64,000 nucleotides of DNA from Nothopassalora personata. Lineage: Eukaryota > Ascomycota > Dothideomycetes > Mycosphaerellales > Mycosphaerellaceae. Positions within the stretch are counted from its first letter, which is position 1, and every line of letters starts with the position of its first letter. Position numbers and translations under genes: made by a program. The notes under the pieces were generated by a model. That model had not been told where the DNA came from and ran no database searches. It was given only the letters and a program-made list of their open reading frames with translations. Shown here piece by piece: positions 33,197-42,668 of the stretch. Location of the stretch: the NCBI GenBank assembly GCA_033816765.1, contig CM066289.1, forward strand, positions 1,922,001 through 1,986,000, given 5' to 3'.

Positions 33197-33491
33197 GTTG
33201 CTGCCCCAGCTCAGATCATGTTGTGTGGTGTTGTTTGTCTCATATAAGAGAGGTGAGAGAACGGTTCACGCGTTCTAGCGCGTCAGGGATAATATTCGGG
33301 TTTGGTCGATCACGTGCAAGCCGTTCTACCTGCCAGCTGGAATACTTCGATTCACCTTGCATACTTGGTATTACATTTGCATTCGCCAGACTCCCCCGAA
33401 AAATTCGATAAAAATTCGATATCGCGCACGGCGAATAAGGCTCAGATACCACAACCTCTACTTGCGCGACTGCATTTGCGACACTCGCAAG
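33197..33491. promoter_or_regulatory. Shared upstream region of two divergent genes
   Basis: 295 bp between the start codons of the minus-strand gene at 33196 and the U1-C gene at 33492. It must hold both core promoters. I see no unambiguous TATA box. Confidence 0.4.
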
Positions 33492-34152
33492 ATGCCGAAA
33501 TTCTTCTGCGATTATTGCGATGTCTACCTCACACACGACTCGATGAGCGTGCGGAAAGCGCACAACAGCGGCCGCAATCATTTACGAAACGTCGTCGATT
33601 ACTACCAACAGATTGGACATGAGAAGGCACAAGCAGTCATAGACGGGATTACGAGCAGTTATGCAGCAGAGGGACAGGCTGTGCCCAACATGGGCGCGCC
33701 GGGCATGGGAGGACCACCAGGCTTTGGACCACAAGGCATGCCAGGCTTTCCGCCGCCGATGCCAGGAGCGATGCCTCCGGGTAAGAAGAGCTGCGTACAC
33801 ACTGGAAGGTGAAATGAGATACTAACAATTGCCAGGAATGCCACCCTTCCCACCAGGCGGCCTCCCACCTATGGCACCCGGAGGACGTGGTATGCCACCT
33901 CTTCCACCTGGCTTTCCTCCAGTACCAAACGGCTTCCCGCCTGGCTTCAACCCACAGAATATGCCACCATTCCCACCGAACGGCACACCTACACAGGGCT
34001 CCCCTCCAGCGGTTATGCCTTTCCCACCGCCGGGAGGCTTCCCACCGAACATGCCACCCAACTTCAACGGGCAAGGACCTAGCCCTGGGCCTGGACAGCA
34101 TATGAACCCTCCGCCTGGCGTGCGAGGACCAGGCGTTGGGAACGATAGATAG
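33492..34152 (+). CDS. U1 small nuclear ribonucleoprotein C
   Basis: U1-C (yeast Yhc1) stabilises pairing of the U1 snRNP with the 5' splice site in the nucleus. Exons 33492-33780 and 33836-34152; intron 33781-33835 (GTAAGA donor, ACTAAC branch, CCAG acceptor). About 201 residues. The N-terminal U1-type C2H2 zinc finger is clear: [13 protein letters not shown] with the two His in KAHNSGRNH, followed by the conserved [10 protein letters not shown]. The rest is the usual Pro/Gly/Met-rich tail (repeats of PPFPPG type). The ATG choice is firm because the zinc finger begins at residue 4. Ordinary single-copy housekeeping gene. Confidence 0.95.
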
Positions 34153-35378
34153 AGACCATCGTATGTGAAGAAATCGAGGATAAACGAGCAGCGTCCTTCG
34201 ATGCATGGCGATGGGCCATATATGCTGTTGGGCACTCGAGGACGTGGCAGAGGCAAGAAGCGGCCGCGTGCTGGAGATGAGCGGCCTGTGTTGGTTAAGA
34301 GGCACTTCATGGGGAAAGAGAAACGGTAGTAGCCGGAAGAGAAGCAGAAGGCAACACGACAAAGCTTGCCCATCTACTGCCGCTCAAGTGAAACGCCGTG
34401 GGAAAATTCGCTCTACTCAAATACCACGACTGTAGAGACACCAGTGGGTGAAGGTACGGCAGGCGAAGGCAGCGAGGTGGACGAGGACGGAGCTCGTTTC
34501 TCGTACTACCATTTGATAGCAAAGTAGCTGGTAAGTCCACGCGAAGACTCCGCTTATGCCTTAGCTGAAATAATATCTGCAGTGTTCAGTACCACGTCAT
34601 GGCAAGATGCACATCGATCACGATCAGTCTCGTTCCTCCGAGCATCTCCATCATGTGCGTAAAGCTGTGTTGTATCTTGCTAACATAGTTGCATGACTGT
34701 CCGAGAAGCGCGACTCGGTGTCGCCATTGGATGATAAGAACAATGGAAGAGACTTGAGGAGTCCCTATCAATATGCGGCATTATTACCACAATGAGAGGA
34801 AACTTCGAGAGCCCCACAGATGAATGCGGGATCAACAGAGTTGAAAGTCTCTACAGTCTGGAGTCACTTTGTTTTTGCGAAAATATTCCTGTTGAAATAG
34901 CTTGCATGGAAGCGTCTGACTCTCTTGAGAGCGATACCGCCAGTATCGAAATGCATTATAGCTCGAATCTTCTCTCTCCAAAAAAAGATACCCTCTCAGG
35001 GTTGCCAGTGCATTTCAATGCTTCTATTGCTCATGGTGACTCTTTAGCAGTCGATAGGAAGTCGTCGAAGCTTCAGCAGTGCTCTTGCATCGGTACACAG
35101 TTTGCATTCACCGCATTCACATGCAAACCGCACGCTTCCGAAGTTTCGCCGCTGCGGCAAACAATCACGCTTTTTCTTAAAAGCGCCACGCTCTAAGAGA
35201 CAGCCTCCAAGACACACAACCTTCAAGACGCACAAACACCATTGGCATCCTTCGACATTGCCCTCACCACTCCTTACCACACTCTTTACACATACCCAAA
35301 CACTCTCTTGCGAGCAATTCTACTCGCTATATACATTTATAGTCCGCGACCTGCCATTCAGACCAGTACGACCTCGCG
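34153..35378. other. Intergenic stretch, no supported gene
   Basis: Contains the 3' flank of U1-C and the upstream region of the next gene. A 134-codon + frame at 34792-35196 has no recognisable domain and no supporting splice sites; I do not call it. Confidence 0.4.
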
Positions 35379-36038
35379 ATGTCGTCAAACACTTCCACCG
35401 ACCGCTTCGCTACCGACCGCGTCCTGCAGACTCGAGGCCCGCTCAACCCTGACGGCATCACCGCCTTCCGCTCAGAAATCCTCAACACCACGGGAGGAGG
35501 CGCGCAGAAGATCAATGCAGAGGATTACATCTCGGCCAAGATCCCACAAGTCAACACCGACAACATCAAGAACGGCGTCTTCCACGGCATGGTCGGAGAC
35601 TTGAGTGCGGGAAAGGGCCATCGCGGCTTGTCATCGCTGCAATTCAACGCAATGCAGGATAGCGCGTTGACAGGCACTTCTCACCTGCTGAGCGAAGAAA
35701 GGACGAGGGCCGACGGCGTGGACGAAGTCGGGGATCTGGAGGAGCAGGAGCAGGAGCAGGACGCGCCAAACGAAGACGACGACGACGACGACGACGCAGC
35801 TGCACCATACCAAGCGACTCCCGACCCATCCCACCAAGCTCTACCGGAGAGAAAGATCAAGAACGGCGAAGAGCGCTTCACTCGCGCGTACGTCGAGGCC
35901 CATCCCAACGAAAACTTCACCCACATGGGTAAGGGCTCGTGGCGCCGCGGCCTCCCTCGTCCAGGCGACAATACAAAGAGCGGCGTGAGAGGACCTGGTG
36001 CGGCGCGGTGGAAGCGTGATAATACTGGCCGTGGATAA
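35379..36038 (+). CDS. Hypothetical acidic protein, 219 aa
   Basis: A single uninterrupted frame with normal coding texture. The N-terminal half is well ordered (GPLNPDGITAFRSEILNTTG, then EDYISAKIPQVNTDNIKNGV and FHGMVGDL), the middle is acidic (an Asp run at about residues 132-138 made by GAC repeats, and Glu-Gln repeats), and the C-terminus is conserved-looking (FTRAYVEAHPNENFTHMGKG then SWRRGLPRPGDN). No signal peptide or membrane segment. I do not recognise the family. The short C-terminal block with Arg/Gly-rich end could contact nucleic acid or protein partners, which is speculation. No introns. Confidence 0.7.
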   Translation: MSSNTSTDRFATDRVLQTRGPLNPDGITAFRSEILNTTGGGAQKINAEDYISAKIPQVNTDNIKNGVFHGMVGDLSAGKGHRGLSSLQFNAMQDSALTGTSHLLSEERTRADGVDEVGDLEEQEQEQDAPNEDDDDDDDAAAPYQATPDPSHQALPERKIKNGEERFTRAYVEAHPNENFTHMGKGSWRRGLPRPGDNTKSGVRGPGAARWKRDNTGRG

Positions 36039-36501
36039 AGAGCACGTGAAGGAAGCCTCCTCCTCTGGACCACGTGGCACGACGCACGGAGGAGTAATGA
36101 CTGGTGGGAGGACCCAGCGTGCAGGTGAAGGTCGGGCGTTGCAGTAGGTACAGTTCAGCGCTCTCGTTCCATTCGAATCCAAAGGGCTGCAGAATGGTGA
36201 ATTAGGCAGGTAAACGAAATATGATACGATTTCGGCTGCGGTCCATTACCTGAGCATGCTCAGCTGCGGGAATATCAAAGACTATCGTTGTTCTGGTCGG
36301 TCATTCAAAGCAGCTGTGCACAGTGCAGCGTCAGCTTCAAGTCGACGTCGGCGGAGGAAGCCGAGACCCCTCGGTCCAGGGGGCAAAAGCGCGAGACTGA
36401 CACGAAGAGCCGAGAAATCGAGGCCTCGACATAGAGATCGAATAGCATGCCGTTGATTTCGCCTGATAACGTGCCATGTCTACCATGATCGATTGACATC
36501 T

Positions 36502-38808
36502 CTACTCAATGCTAAGCCTAGTGCCATTCTCCTTCTTGACAAAATCCAAGAAAGGCTGCAACTCAGCCGTCGTCACCCCATTAACCAAAAACACCGCAGG
36601 CTTCCCGTACGGCGCGCTCACCTCCACCTCCTGTCCACCGGTATACACCTGCCCCGTCCAGACGTGCTCATAGGTCCTGCTACTGTCGCCAGGGAAGTAC
36701 ACACTCACGCTAAACGTCTGCGGGTCCAAAACCGGGGCGACATAAAGGTGCTCACCCAGATAGAAGCTTTCGTAGCTGATCTGCCTCGCGCGAAGGTCTG
36801 ACGTGTGGTACATCACTGGGGCGCGAAGCAGTGGCCATCCCTTGGTCTCGCTCTCAGTCTCCAGGACGTGGCGTCTGTACTTCGCCAGCGAGACGAAGAG
36901 ACGCGCGTTGTAGGCGTAGTACTGATACGTCGTACTGTTGCGGTAGAACTGAGCGTTGACCTCTGGGATGTTCCCCTCATGCGAGCGGAAGACAGCACTG
37001 CTGACTGCGGCCAGTTCACCCCAGCGTCCCAGAAGCTCAGGCGAGCGAGTGACGTTGAAGTCCTGGTAGGTCAGGACCGTGGTGTAGCCTCCTACATCCG
37101 AGTGTTGCTGGGAGTAGCCTGAAAGACCCATATGCACCATGATGGTGACGACAGATTTGATTCCGTCGTGAACGCCCCAATCGACGTTTTGATCGCCGAC
37201 CCAGAAGAGGTTCATGTTCCTGTTCGAAGACATGGAGGCAGAGCGATGAAAGAGCAGCGCTTCGTTCTCGAGGCCGAGTTCTTCGACCACGCCCCGTTGA
37301 AATTCGGCCCATTGGGCTGGGTAGGCGTTGTGGTAGAAGAAGGCGTCGCTGACCATGTGGTAAAGCTTGGTGTCGGCTGTCAAAGGGGTGTACTCGCCAA
37401 AGTCGCTCATGAAGCCGGAAATGTTCGCGTTCCAGACCTGAGTCTTCAAGACGTCGATGAACCATGTTCGCAGGCCCGGATTGGTCAGGTCGATGATTCC
37501 AGCTTCGATTCCGGGACCGCTGGAGATTACGGCGGTGTCGTTGATGGTTGTGTTCTGGACGAAGTAACGAGCAGCACTTGCTTCGTTGTACAAGCTTCGG
37601 CGGTAGCCGGTCGATTTGGTAGACACGTTGGCGAGGAACGGGTTAATGTACGAGAGCGTGCGGATGTTGTGCTGGTCACGCAGGTTCTGCACAAAGTCGT
37701 TCCAGGTAGGGTAGAGGTAGTCGTCGTTTTCCCAATTCCACCACAGACGACTGATGTTCACGAACGGACCTTGCTGAGGGTGCGTGCCACACCAGTCTTG
37801 AAGCCAAACACCAGCGATTGGGCAGCTGATATTCTCACTAAGACCTTGCTCGACGATGCGATTGACCTTGTCTTGCCCGCCCTGGATGCCCAAGATCGCA
37901 CCCTCGTCTACCCACTTTGGCAGCGCTGGCATCTTCCCAGTATATGCAGTCAATGCCTCAACAGCATCGAACAGGTTGCCTGCCTGAGTGAAAGCACCAT
38001 CCACACTGAGATAATCATATCGTATCGTGACCTCCTCAGCTTTCGTGAAGTCGAACACTGCATATCCCGTGCTGTTTTCCGAAAGGTAGAAGACGTTGCC
38101 GTCCGTCGAGACATACGTAGGTACACCAGTGTACGTGGTGTAAAAGTCGCCACCAGCAATAGATCCATTGGCATTCTCGATCGATGTGACAGGTTCATCG
38201 CCTCGTCCCACACCCTGTTCGCGAGAAAAAATGGGAATGCTTTGATTCTTGAGAGACCCAAACGAAGCTTGCCCTCCAGCACCGTAAAAGTCTTCTGCAG
38301 CCGATGATGCAAATCGGAAGTACACCTTCTTCAGCGGCTGTGCTGCATTCGAAGAAGCCGAGACATCGAGGGAGAATGCCACGCGATCCGTCAAGTTCTC
38401 CGGTACCCAAAAAGTCAGAGCATAAGGAGCAGATGCATTTCCACAGTTGAGCAAGTGTCCTGTAATCTGGGCTGCCTTCCCAGTAGCTGTTCCAGCCCAT
38501 GCGACCTCGTCAATGCTTGTGATATTCTGGTCGAGACAGGTATTGATGTCGATGTTCGTGATGTTGAAAGCCCCGCTGGAACCAGTCACCGAATCGTTTC
38601 CAGCACTAGCACTGATGAATGGCTGCTCCGGTACAGTGCTCCAGAAAGTGGTATCCTCTTTCGCGATCTCGACCTTGGTCTCGCTCCAAGACAACGAGAA
38701 GTCATCGCTCAAGCTCCACGAGTTGGCCGAGGGAGACGCAAGGATACTTTGCGTTGATGCAGCACATATCGAGAGGCTGAACACCGCCAACGTTTTGTGG
38801 GGATGCAT
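36502..38808 (-). CDS. Secreted GH31 glycosidase, sulfoquinovosidase-like
   Basis: 768 residues from the ATG at 38808, chosen because it starts a signal peptide (MHPHKTLAVFSLSICAA); the frame itself is open 126 nt further upstream. GH31 retaining alpha-glycosidase with nucleophile D469 in GFMSDFGEY and acid/base D539 in GDQNVDW. The five residues known to mark sulfoquinovosidases (QQRWY in E. coli YihQ) are all present: Q309 in GIQGG, Q337 in VWLQDW, R354 and W357 in SRLWWNW, Y575 in HSDVGGYTT. The last three bind the sulfonate of sulfoquinovose. Many N-glycosylation sites (N-x-S/T) fit secretion. The likely substrate is sulfoquinovosyl glycerol from plant or algal sulfolipid; ordinary alpha-glucosidase activity is the alternative. 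No introns needed. Confidence 0.85.
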   Translation of the reverse strand: MHPHKTLAVFSLSICAASTQSILASPSANSWSLSDDFSLSWSETKVEIAKEDTTFWSTVPEQPFISASAGNDSVTGSSGAFNITNIDINTCLDQNITSIDEVAWAGTATGKAAQITGHLLNCGNASAPYALTFWVPENLTDRVAFSLDVSASSNAAQPLKKVYFRFASSAAEDFYGAGGQASFGSLKNQSIPIFSREQGVGRGDEPVTSIENANGSIAGGDFYTTYTGVPTYVSTDGNVFYLSENSTGYAVFDFTKAEEVTIRYDYLSVDGAFTQAGNLFDAVEALTAYTGKMPALPKWVDEGAILGIQGGQDKVNRIVEQGLSENISCPIAGVWLQDWCGTHPQQGPFVNISRLWWNWENDDYLYPTWNDFVQNLRDQHNIRTLSYINPFLANVSTKSTGYRRSLYNEASAARYFVQNTTINDTAVISSGPGIEAGIIDLTNPGLRTWFIDVLKTQVWNANISGFMSDFGEYTPLTADTKLYHMVSDAFFYHNAYPAQWAEFQRGVVEELGLENEALLFHRSASMSSNRNMNLFWVGDQNVDWGVHDGIKSVVTIMVHMGLSGYSQQHSDVGGYTTVLTYQDFNVTRSPELLGRWGELAAVSSAVFRSHEGNIPEVNAQFYRNSTTYQYYAYNARLFVSLAKYRRHVLETESETKGWPLLRAPVMYHTSDLRARQISYESFYLGEHLYVAPVLDPQTFSVSVYFPGDSSRTYEHVWTGQVYTGGQEVEVSAPYGKPAVFLVNGVTTAELQPFLDFVKKENGTRLSIE

Positions 38809-39692
38809 CCTGGCCGCAGCGTCCAGTAGACGGCGCGGCAATGTCCAGCAGATGGTATTACGGTGACTCACATGTTGGGCCACAGCTTCCTTTTGAAGTC
38901 TTTCGGGCGTTTGACTGTTTACAGATGTCAACACTCAATGCCTGCATTTGCCGAGAGCCGCGACCTCGCGTAGAGATGCTATTCAGGAACGGTAGCACTT
39001 AGAGCACCAAAGATCGCGAACTGGTGAAGAACTGGGCGAAGCTGTCGGTTGATGTCATCGCATCCTTGCGAGCACGCAAACGATTGAGTGTCCCGATATT
39101 GTCCCGATGGACTGCTGTTGAGTGATGAGCGACTGATAACAACATCGGTCTTCATTCTGGAGCATATCGTGGTCACAGACTCCACATTTGCTAGCTGCTA
39201 TCGATCAAGCCGACACCATCTTCTCCTCATCAGAAGGTCAGACGTCTGTTGCTGAACGCAGGCCAGTTCTGGCAGCACAAGTCAGCCATAGCATCGAGCA
39301 GAGACGAACACAATCTTATTACCGCACTCGCTTGCGGAGAGCCCGCCAAGCGCTGCCGGTCCGTTCGGCAGAACAGGCTCTGGTGCAGTATTTTTGCCTT
39401 GATACTACATTGAGTGTATCTCCTCCGATGTCGTAGATAAGAAATAGTCCCAAGAGCAGTAGTCGGGGCGGTGAGGTGGAGCGACTTCACGGACGCCTGT
39501 ATATTGACAGCAATAGTGGTATCTTGCACTCACGTCAGCATGCGCCATAAGCCAAAGCCACTGCAAGATCAAATGCCAAAACTCCAACTCCAATCCCATA
39601 ACCTACATCATCAGATCCCAGAATTCCCAGACGCCTCGCTCACACGTAAATGCATGCATCACATCGAAATATATCTCCCATCCATATGTTCT
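38809..39692. other. Intergenic stretch, no supported gene
   Basis: Upstream region of the GH31 gene and 3' flank of the next minus-strand gene. Only short overlapping frames without family signatures. Confidence 0.45.
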
Positions 39693-42668
39693 CTATCTCG
39701 ACTTTGACCATCTCGCTTTCGTCCTCCACGACCCGTCAGCGACAGTGTCGAACCTAACGTTCCTCGCTCCCAGACCATTGACTCTCTGCACGCCGCCTCG
39801 CTCGAGCCAAGGGCGCAGATTCTTGCACTGGCTAACGTCGAAGAGTTCCAGGTATCGACATCCTTCCACGACACTCTCAACGCCGATGCCAGTGACTCGA
39901 ACACAGCCACGAACGCTGAGGTACCGTAGCTCAAGGAGATGCAGCCCGATGCATCGCAGGCTGTTGTCACTAACGGCAGACCCACAGAAAGCCATGTCGA
40001 GCTTTCTCAGCTGTGGAAGGCCAAGGCTGAGCACCTCTGTCGCTGTGTCTGAGAGTGCGCAGCAGAAAGATAGGTCCAGTTCTCTTAGACCTCTGCAGCC
40101 ACCCACCACTCCGACGATGGCTTGATCGCTCAGATATGTGCAGTCGGCTAGTACGAGTCTGTTGAGGTTGCGGAAGTCGTAGACACCCCACGAGTGGAAG
40201 CCGGCATCCGAAATACTGGTACACCTTGTAAGGTCGAGACTTTCCAGGCGGTCTGCGGCGTGTATGGCGATGTGGGTCATACTGCGGTCCTGTACGTGCT
40301 TGCAGTATGATAGTGTGAGATGTTTCAGTTTTGGTGCTCCGATGACCGTGCCTGGCGGTGGAGGTTGAGCGTCCAGTCCACGCACGGTCAAAGAGGGAGA
40401 GTGTCGCTGTGAGGGCGGTCGCTTCCCGTTGAGTGGATGAAATGGCGGCATAGGTGGGTATCCTGGCTTCGTCTCTGGCACAACCCAGCCCACAACTCGC
40501 GCAAGAAGGTTGTCGCCGACTTTGCGGCAATTGCTGAGATCTATCTCTTCAAGCTGCTTGGCCTTCTCCACGAGAGCAAGAACTGCAGGCGCAGTGACAT
40601 CCCAGACCGACTTCATCTTCCAGACCCTTGCTGATTCGCCACAAGCTTCGGTCAAGATTTTGAAGCCCTCGTCTGTGACGTGAAAGCAGTTCGACATGTC
40701 AATCTCGGTAGGACGGTTGCCGATGAACGGAACGATGACATCCCTCAGAGCTTCGTCGGTGACGCACCTGTTGTATTTGGCCAGATCGAGGAAGGGTATG
40801 ACCTCTGGTGACGTTGAAATGAGATGGTGCCAGTGCATACTCACTTGGCGGCATAGCATGAGCTGAGCCAAATCAAGCTTCTTGAGCACTTTGACAAGCA
40901 CAGAGTCTGGGAGTCTACCCTTCCCGACGTTCGAAGGATTCCTTACAAGACTTGGCCGCCTGCTCGCCGCAGGACTCAGCCTTAATGAAGAACTTGGCGA
41001 AGCTGCCGCAGGGGATGACGTTGGCGATAGCCTGTGGTACTGTGCTGGCTTCAGTGGCGAAGAAGATATGACTCGCAGCGATGGAGGACTGGGCGTGCGA
41101 TGCTCCGTCAATGCTGAGAGTTGTCCATCTGCAGGGGGTAAGGGCGGTGCTAGCGACGACCTTCGAGACTTTGCTCGCATGTTGTCGAGGTTTTCATTAA
41201 AGAACGGATCTGGATCAATCGGCTCCATCTGAGGCACCATGGTGGGGGAGTGCGATGGACCTCCAAGGTCCAGAGGTTCTTCAAATTTGACAGTCGGGAG
41301 ATCTTTCCGCCAGTCGTAATCATCCGGTTCTGATGTGTGGGCTGCTTGTATCGGTGCATCGGTTGCGCTGACTGTCTGGCCGACATCCGCCATAGCGACA
41401 TCGTCGCCCTTTCGAGCAGCACTGAGCCGCCGTTTGGCTTCACTCTCCACTTGCTGCCTAAGATGAGGACTACATCTCCGCCATAGGTGATCCAGCACGT
41501 CTCCATTGATGAGCAGACATTCCACAGCGTTGACGCTTCGTACTGTGGCTGTCCGGCTTGGCGACAGACTCAAGCTGGTGACCTCGCCAAAGTACTGCCC
41601 AGCTGTAAGGCGAGCACGAATCCGTAGCTCTGGCTGTGGAATGGTTCCGTTCGTTGTGATATCAGTGCTGAGCAGCGCGGAGCTACTCGTCGAATCAGGT
41701 ACTTGCGTGAGAACCTCAACATCACCTTTGATGATGAAGTAGACCTCTCTTCCGCTCGATCCTTGCTTCACAATCTCTGTAAAGGGTGGATACGTAACCG
41801 GTTGAGCATTGACGCCCAGAAAGTGTAGGATGTCGGCGGGTAGTCCAGAAAAGAGAGGCAGCTCCTTGAGCAGCTGTCGAACAGTCAACGGAGAACTGCC
41901 CAAGCCGCTCGAAGCCGCAACTTCTGCAATGCCAGGAGACGGTGATTTTCGCTTCTTGTTGCTTGTTATCTCACCGTCCTCCAGAGATCCTGCGTCGCCC
42001 ATCTCCACATCTCCAGCAATACAGTCTCGCGATCGCTTCCGCGGTGCAGCTGGAGGTCGTATGCTGCCAGCCTGGCCACCATTAGTACTCACTCCCTGCT
42101 CTTTCTTCTTCCTCTTCAGTATCGACAATCTCTCCAGCGCTTCATCTCTGATCGCTCTCTCCACGTCCGGATATGATGGTAGTTGTTTCTGCAGATCCTC
42201 CTTGTTCAGTCTGACCACCAAACTTCGTATGCTGGCCACAATGCTCGCAGTGCGGGGCATGTCCATCAAGATACCAATCTCGCCGAAGAACGAACCCGGC
42301 TTGAGCTCTGCGTAGGTGCTTTCGCCGTCTCTGCTCGTGACACGGACAGAGCCGCGCACGAGCCAGTACATTGCCTTCGCATCATCGCCTTCTCTAATGA
42401 TCTCCTGCGCCGACTGGTAGATGCTAGGCCGTAGACTTCTGCCGATAGATAGAAGGAAGCTTTCTGGTGCGCTAGCGAACAACGGGAAAGCTTTGAGGCG
42501 ATCGAGAAGCTCCAGTGGCAGACCTGTGTCTATGGACGAGCCCAGCGGTGAGCCTCTGACGGGCCTCGACGGATTCAGCTCACAGTCGTAGCTCTGTATC
42601 AGGCTCACAGCATCCGAAGGACTGGCAGCGCGTGATGTCTGCGAGGAGCGCAGTGGGTGTCGGCGCAT
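39693..42668 (-). CDS. Cyclic-nucleotide-binding / F-box / LRR protein
   Basis: 991 residues, one exon. Two cyclic-nucleotide-binding domains (about residues 50-170 and 265-400). Each keeps a phosphate-binding cassette: F128-G129-E130 with R139-T-A, and F360-G361-E362 with R372-T-A. A Ser/Pro-rich linker (about 430-580) follows, then an F-box (about 585-630, LPDSVLVKVLKKLDL...CRQVSMHWHHLI) and leucine-rich repeats of the Amn1/Grr1 type (about 650-960: LVEKAKQLEEIDLSNCRKVG, LKHLTLSYCKHVQD, LRELDLSFCCALSD). F-box proteins recruit substrates to SCF ubiquitin ligases via Skp1. This layout suggests a ligase subunit that senses cAMP or cGMP, which is inference. I recall similar architectures in other filamentous ascomycetes, without assigned function. 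Confidence 0.88.
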   Translation of the reverse strand: MRRHPLRSSQTSRAASPSDAVSLIQSYDCELNPSRPVRGSPLGSSIDTGLPLELLDRLKAFPLFASAPESFLLSIGRSLRPSIYQSAQEIIREGDDAKAMYWLVRGSVRVTSRDGESTYAELKPGSFFGEIGILMDMPRTASIVASIRSLVVRLNKEDLQKQLPSYPDVERAIRDEALERLSILKRKKKEQGVSTNGGQAGSIRPPAAPRKRSRDCIAGDVEMGDAGSLEDGEITSNKKRKSPSPGIAEVAASSGLGSSPLTVRQLLKELPLFSGLPADILHFLGVNAQPVTYPPFTEIVKQGSSGREVYFIIKGDVEVLTQVPDSTSSSALLSTDITTNGTIPQPELRIRARLTAGQYFGEVTSLSLSPSRTATVRSVNAVECLLINGDVLDHLWRRCSPHLRQQVESEAKRRLSAARKGDDVAMADVGQTVSATDAPIQAAHTSEPDDYDWRKDLPTVKFEEPLDLGGPSHSPTMVPQMEPIDPDPFFNENLDNMRAKSRRSSLAPPLPPADGQLSALTEHRTPSPPSLRVISSSPLKPAQYHRLSPTSSPAAASPSSSLRLSPAASRRPSLVRNPSNVGKGRLPDSVLVKVLKKLDLAQLMLCRQVSMHWHHLISTSPEVIPFLDLAKYNRCVTDEALRDVIVPFIGNRPTEIDMSNCFHVTDEGFKILTEACGESARVWKMKSVWDVTAPAVLALVEKAKQLEEIDLSNCRKVGDNLLARVVGWVVPETKPGYPPMPPFHPLNGKRPPSQRHSPSLTVRGLDAQPPPPGTVIGAPKLKHLTLSYCKHVQDRSMTHIAIHAADRLESLDLTRCTSISDAGFHSWGVYDFRNLNRLVLADCTYLSDQAIVGVVGGCRGLRELDLSFCCALSDTATEVLSLGLPQLRKLDMAFCGSAVSDNSLRCIGLHLLELRYLSVRGCVRVTGIGVESVVEGCRYLELFDVSQCKNLRPWLERGGVQRVNGLGARNVRFDTVADGSWRTKARWSKSR

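Noticed and set aside
33649..34373. Long minus-strand frames of 237 and 183 codons across the U1-C gene
   Set aside because: Mirror images of the Pro/Gly-rich U1-C coding sequence, biased codons keep the opposite strand open.
37132..38307. 391-codon + frame inside the GH31 gene
   Set aside because: Antisense shadow of the GH31 coding region; no domain in it.
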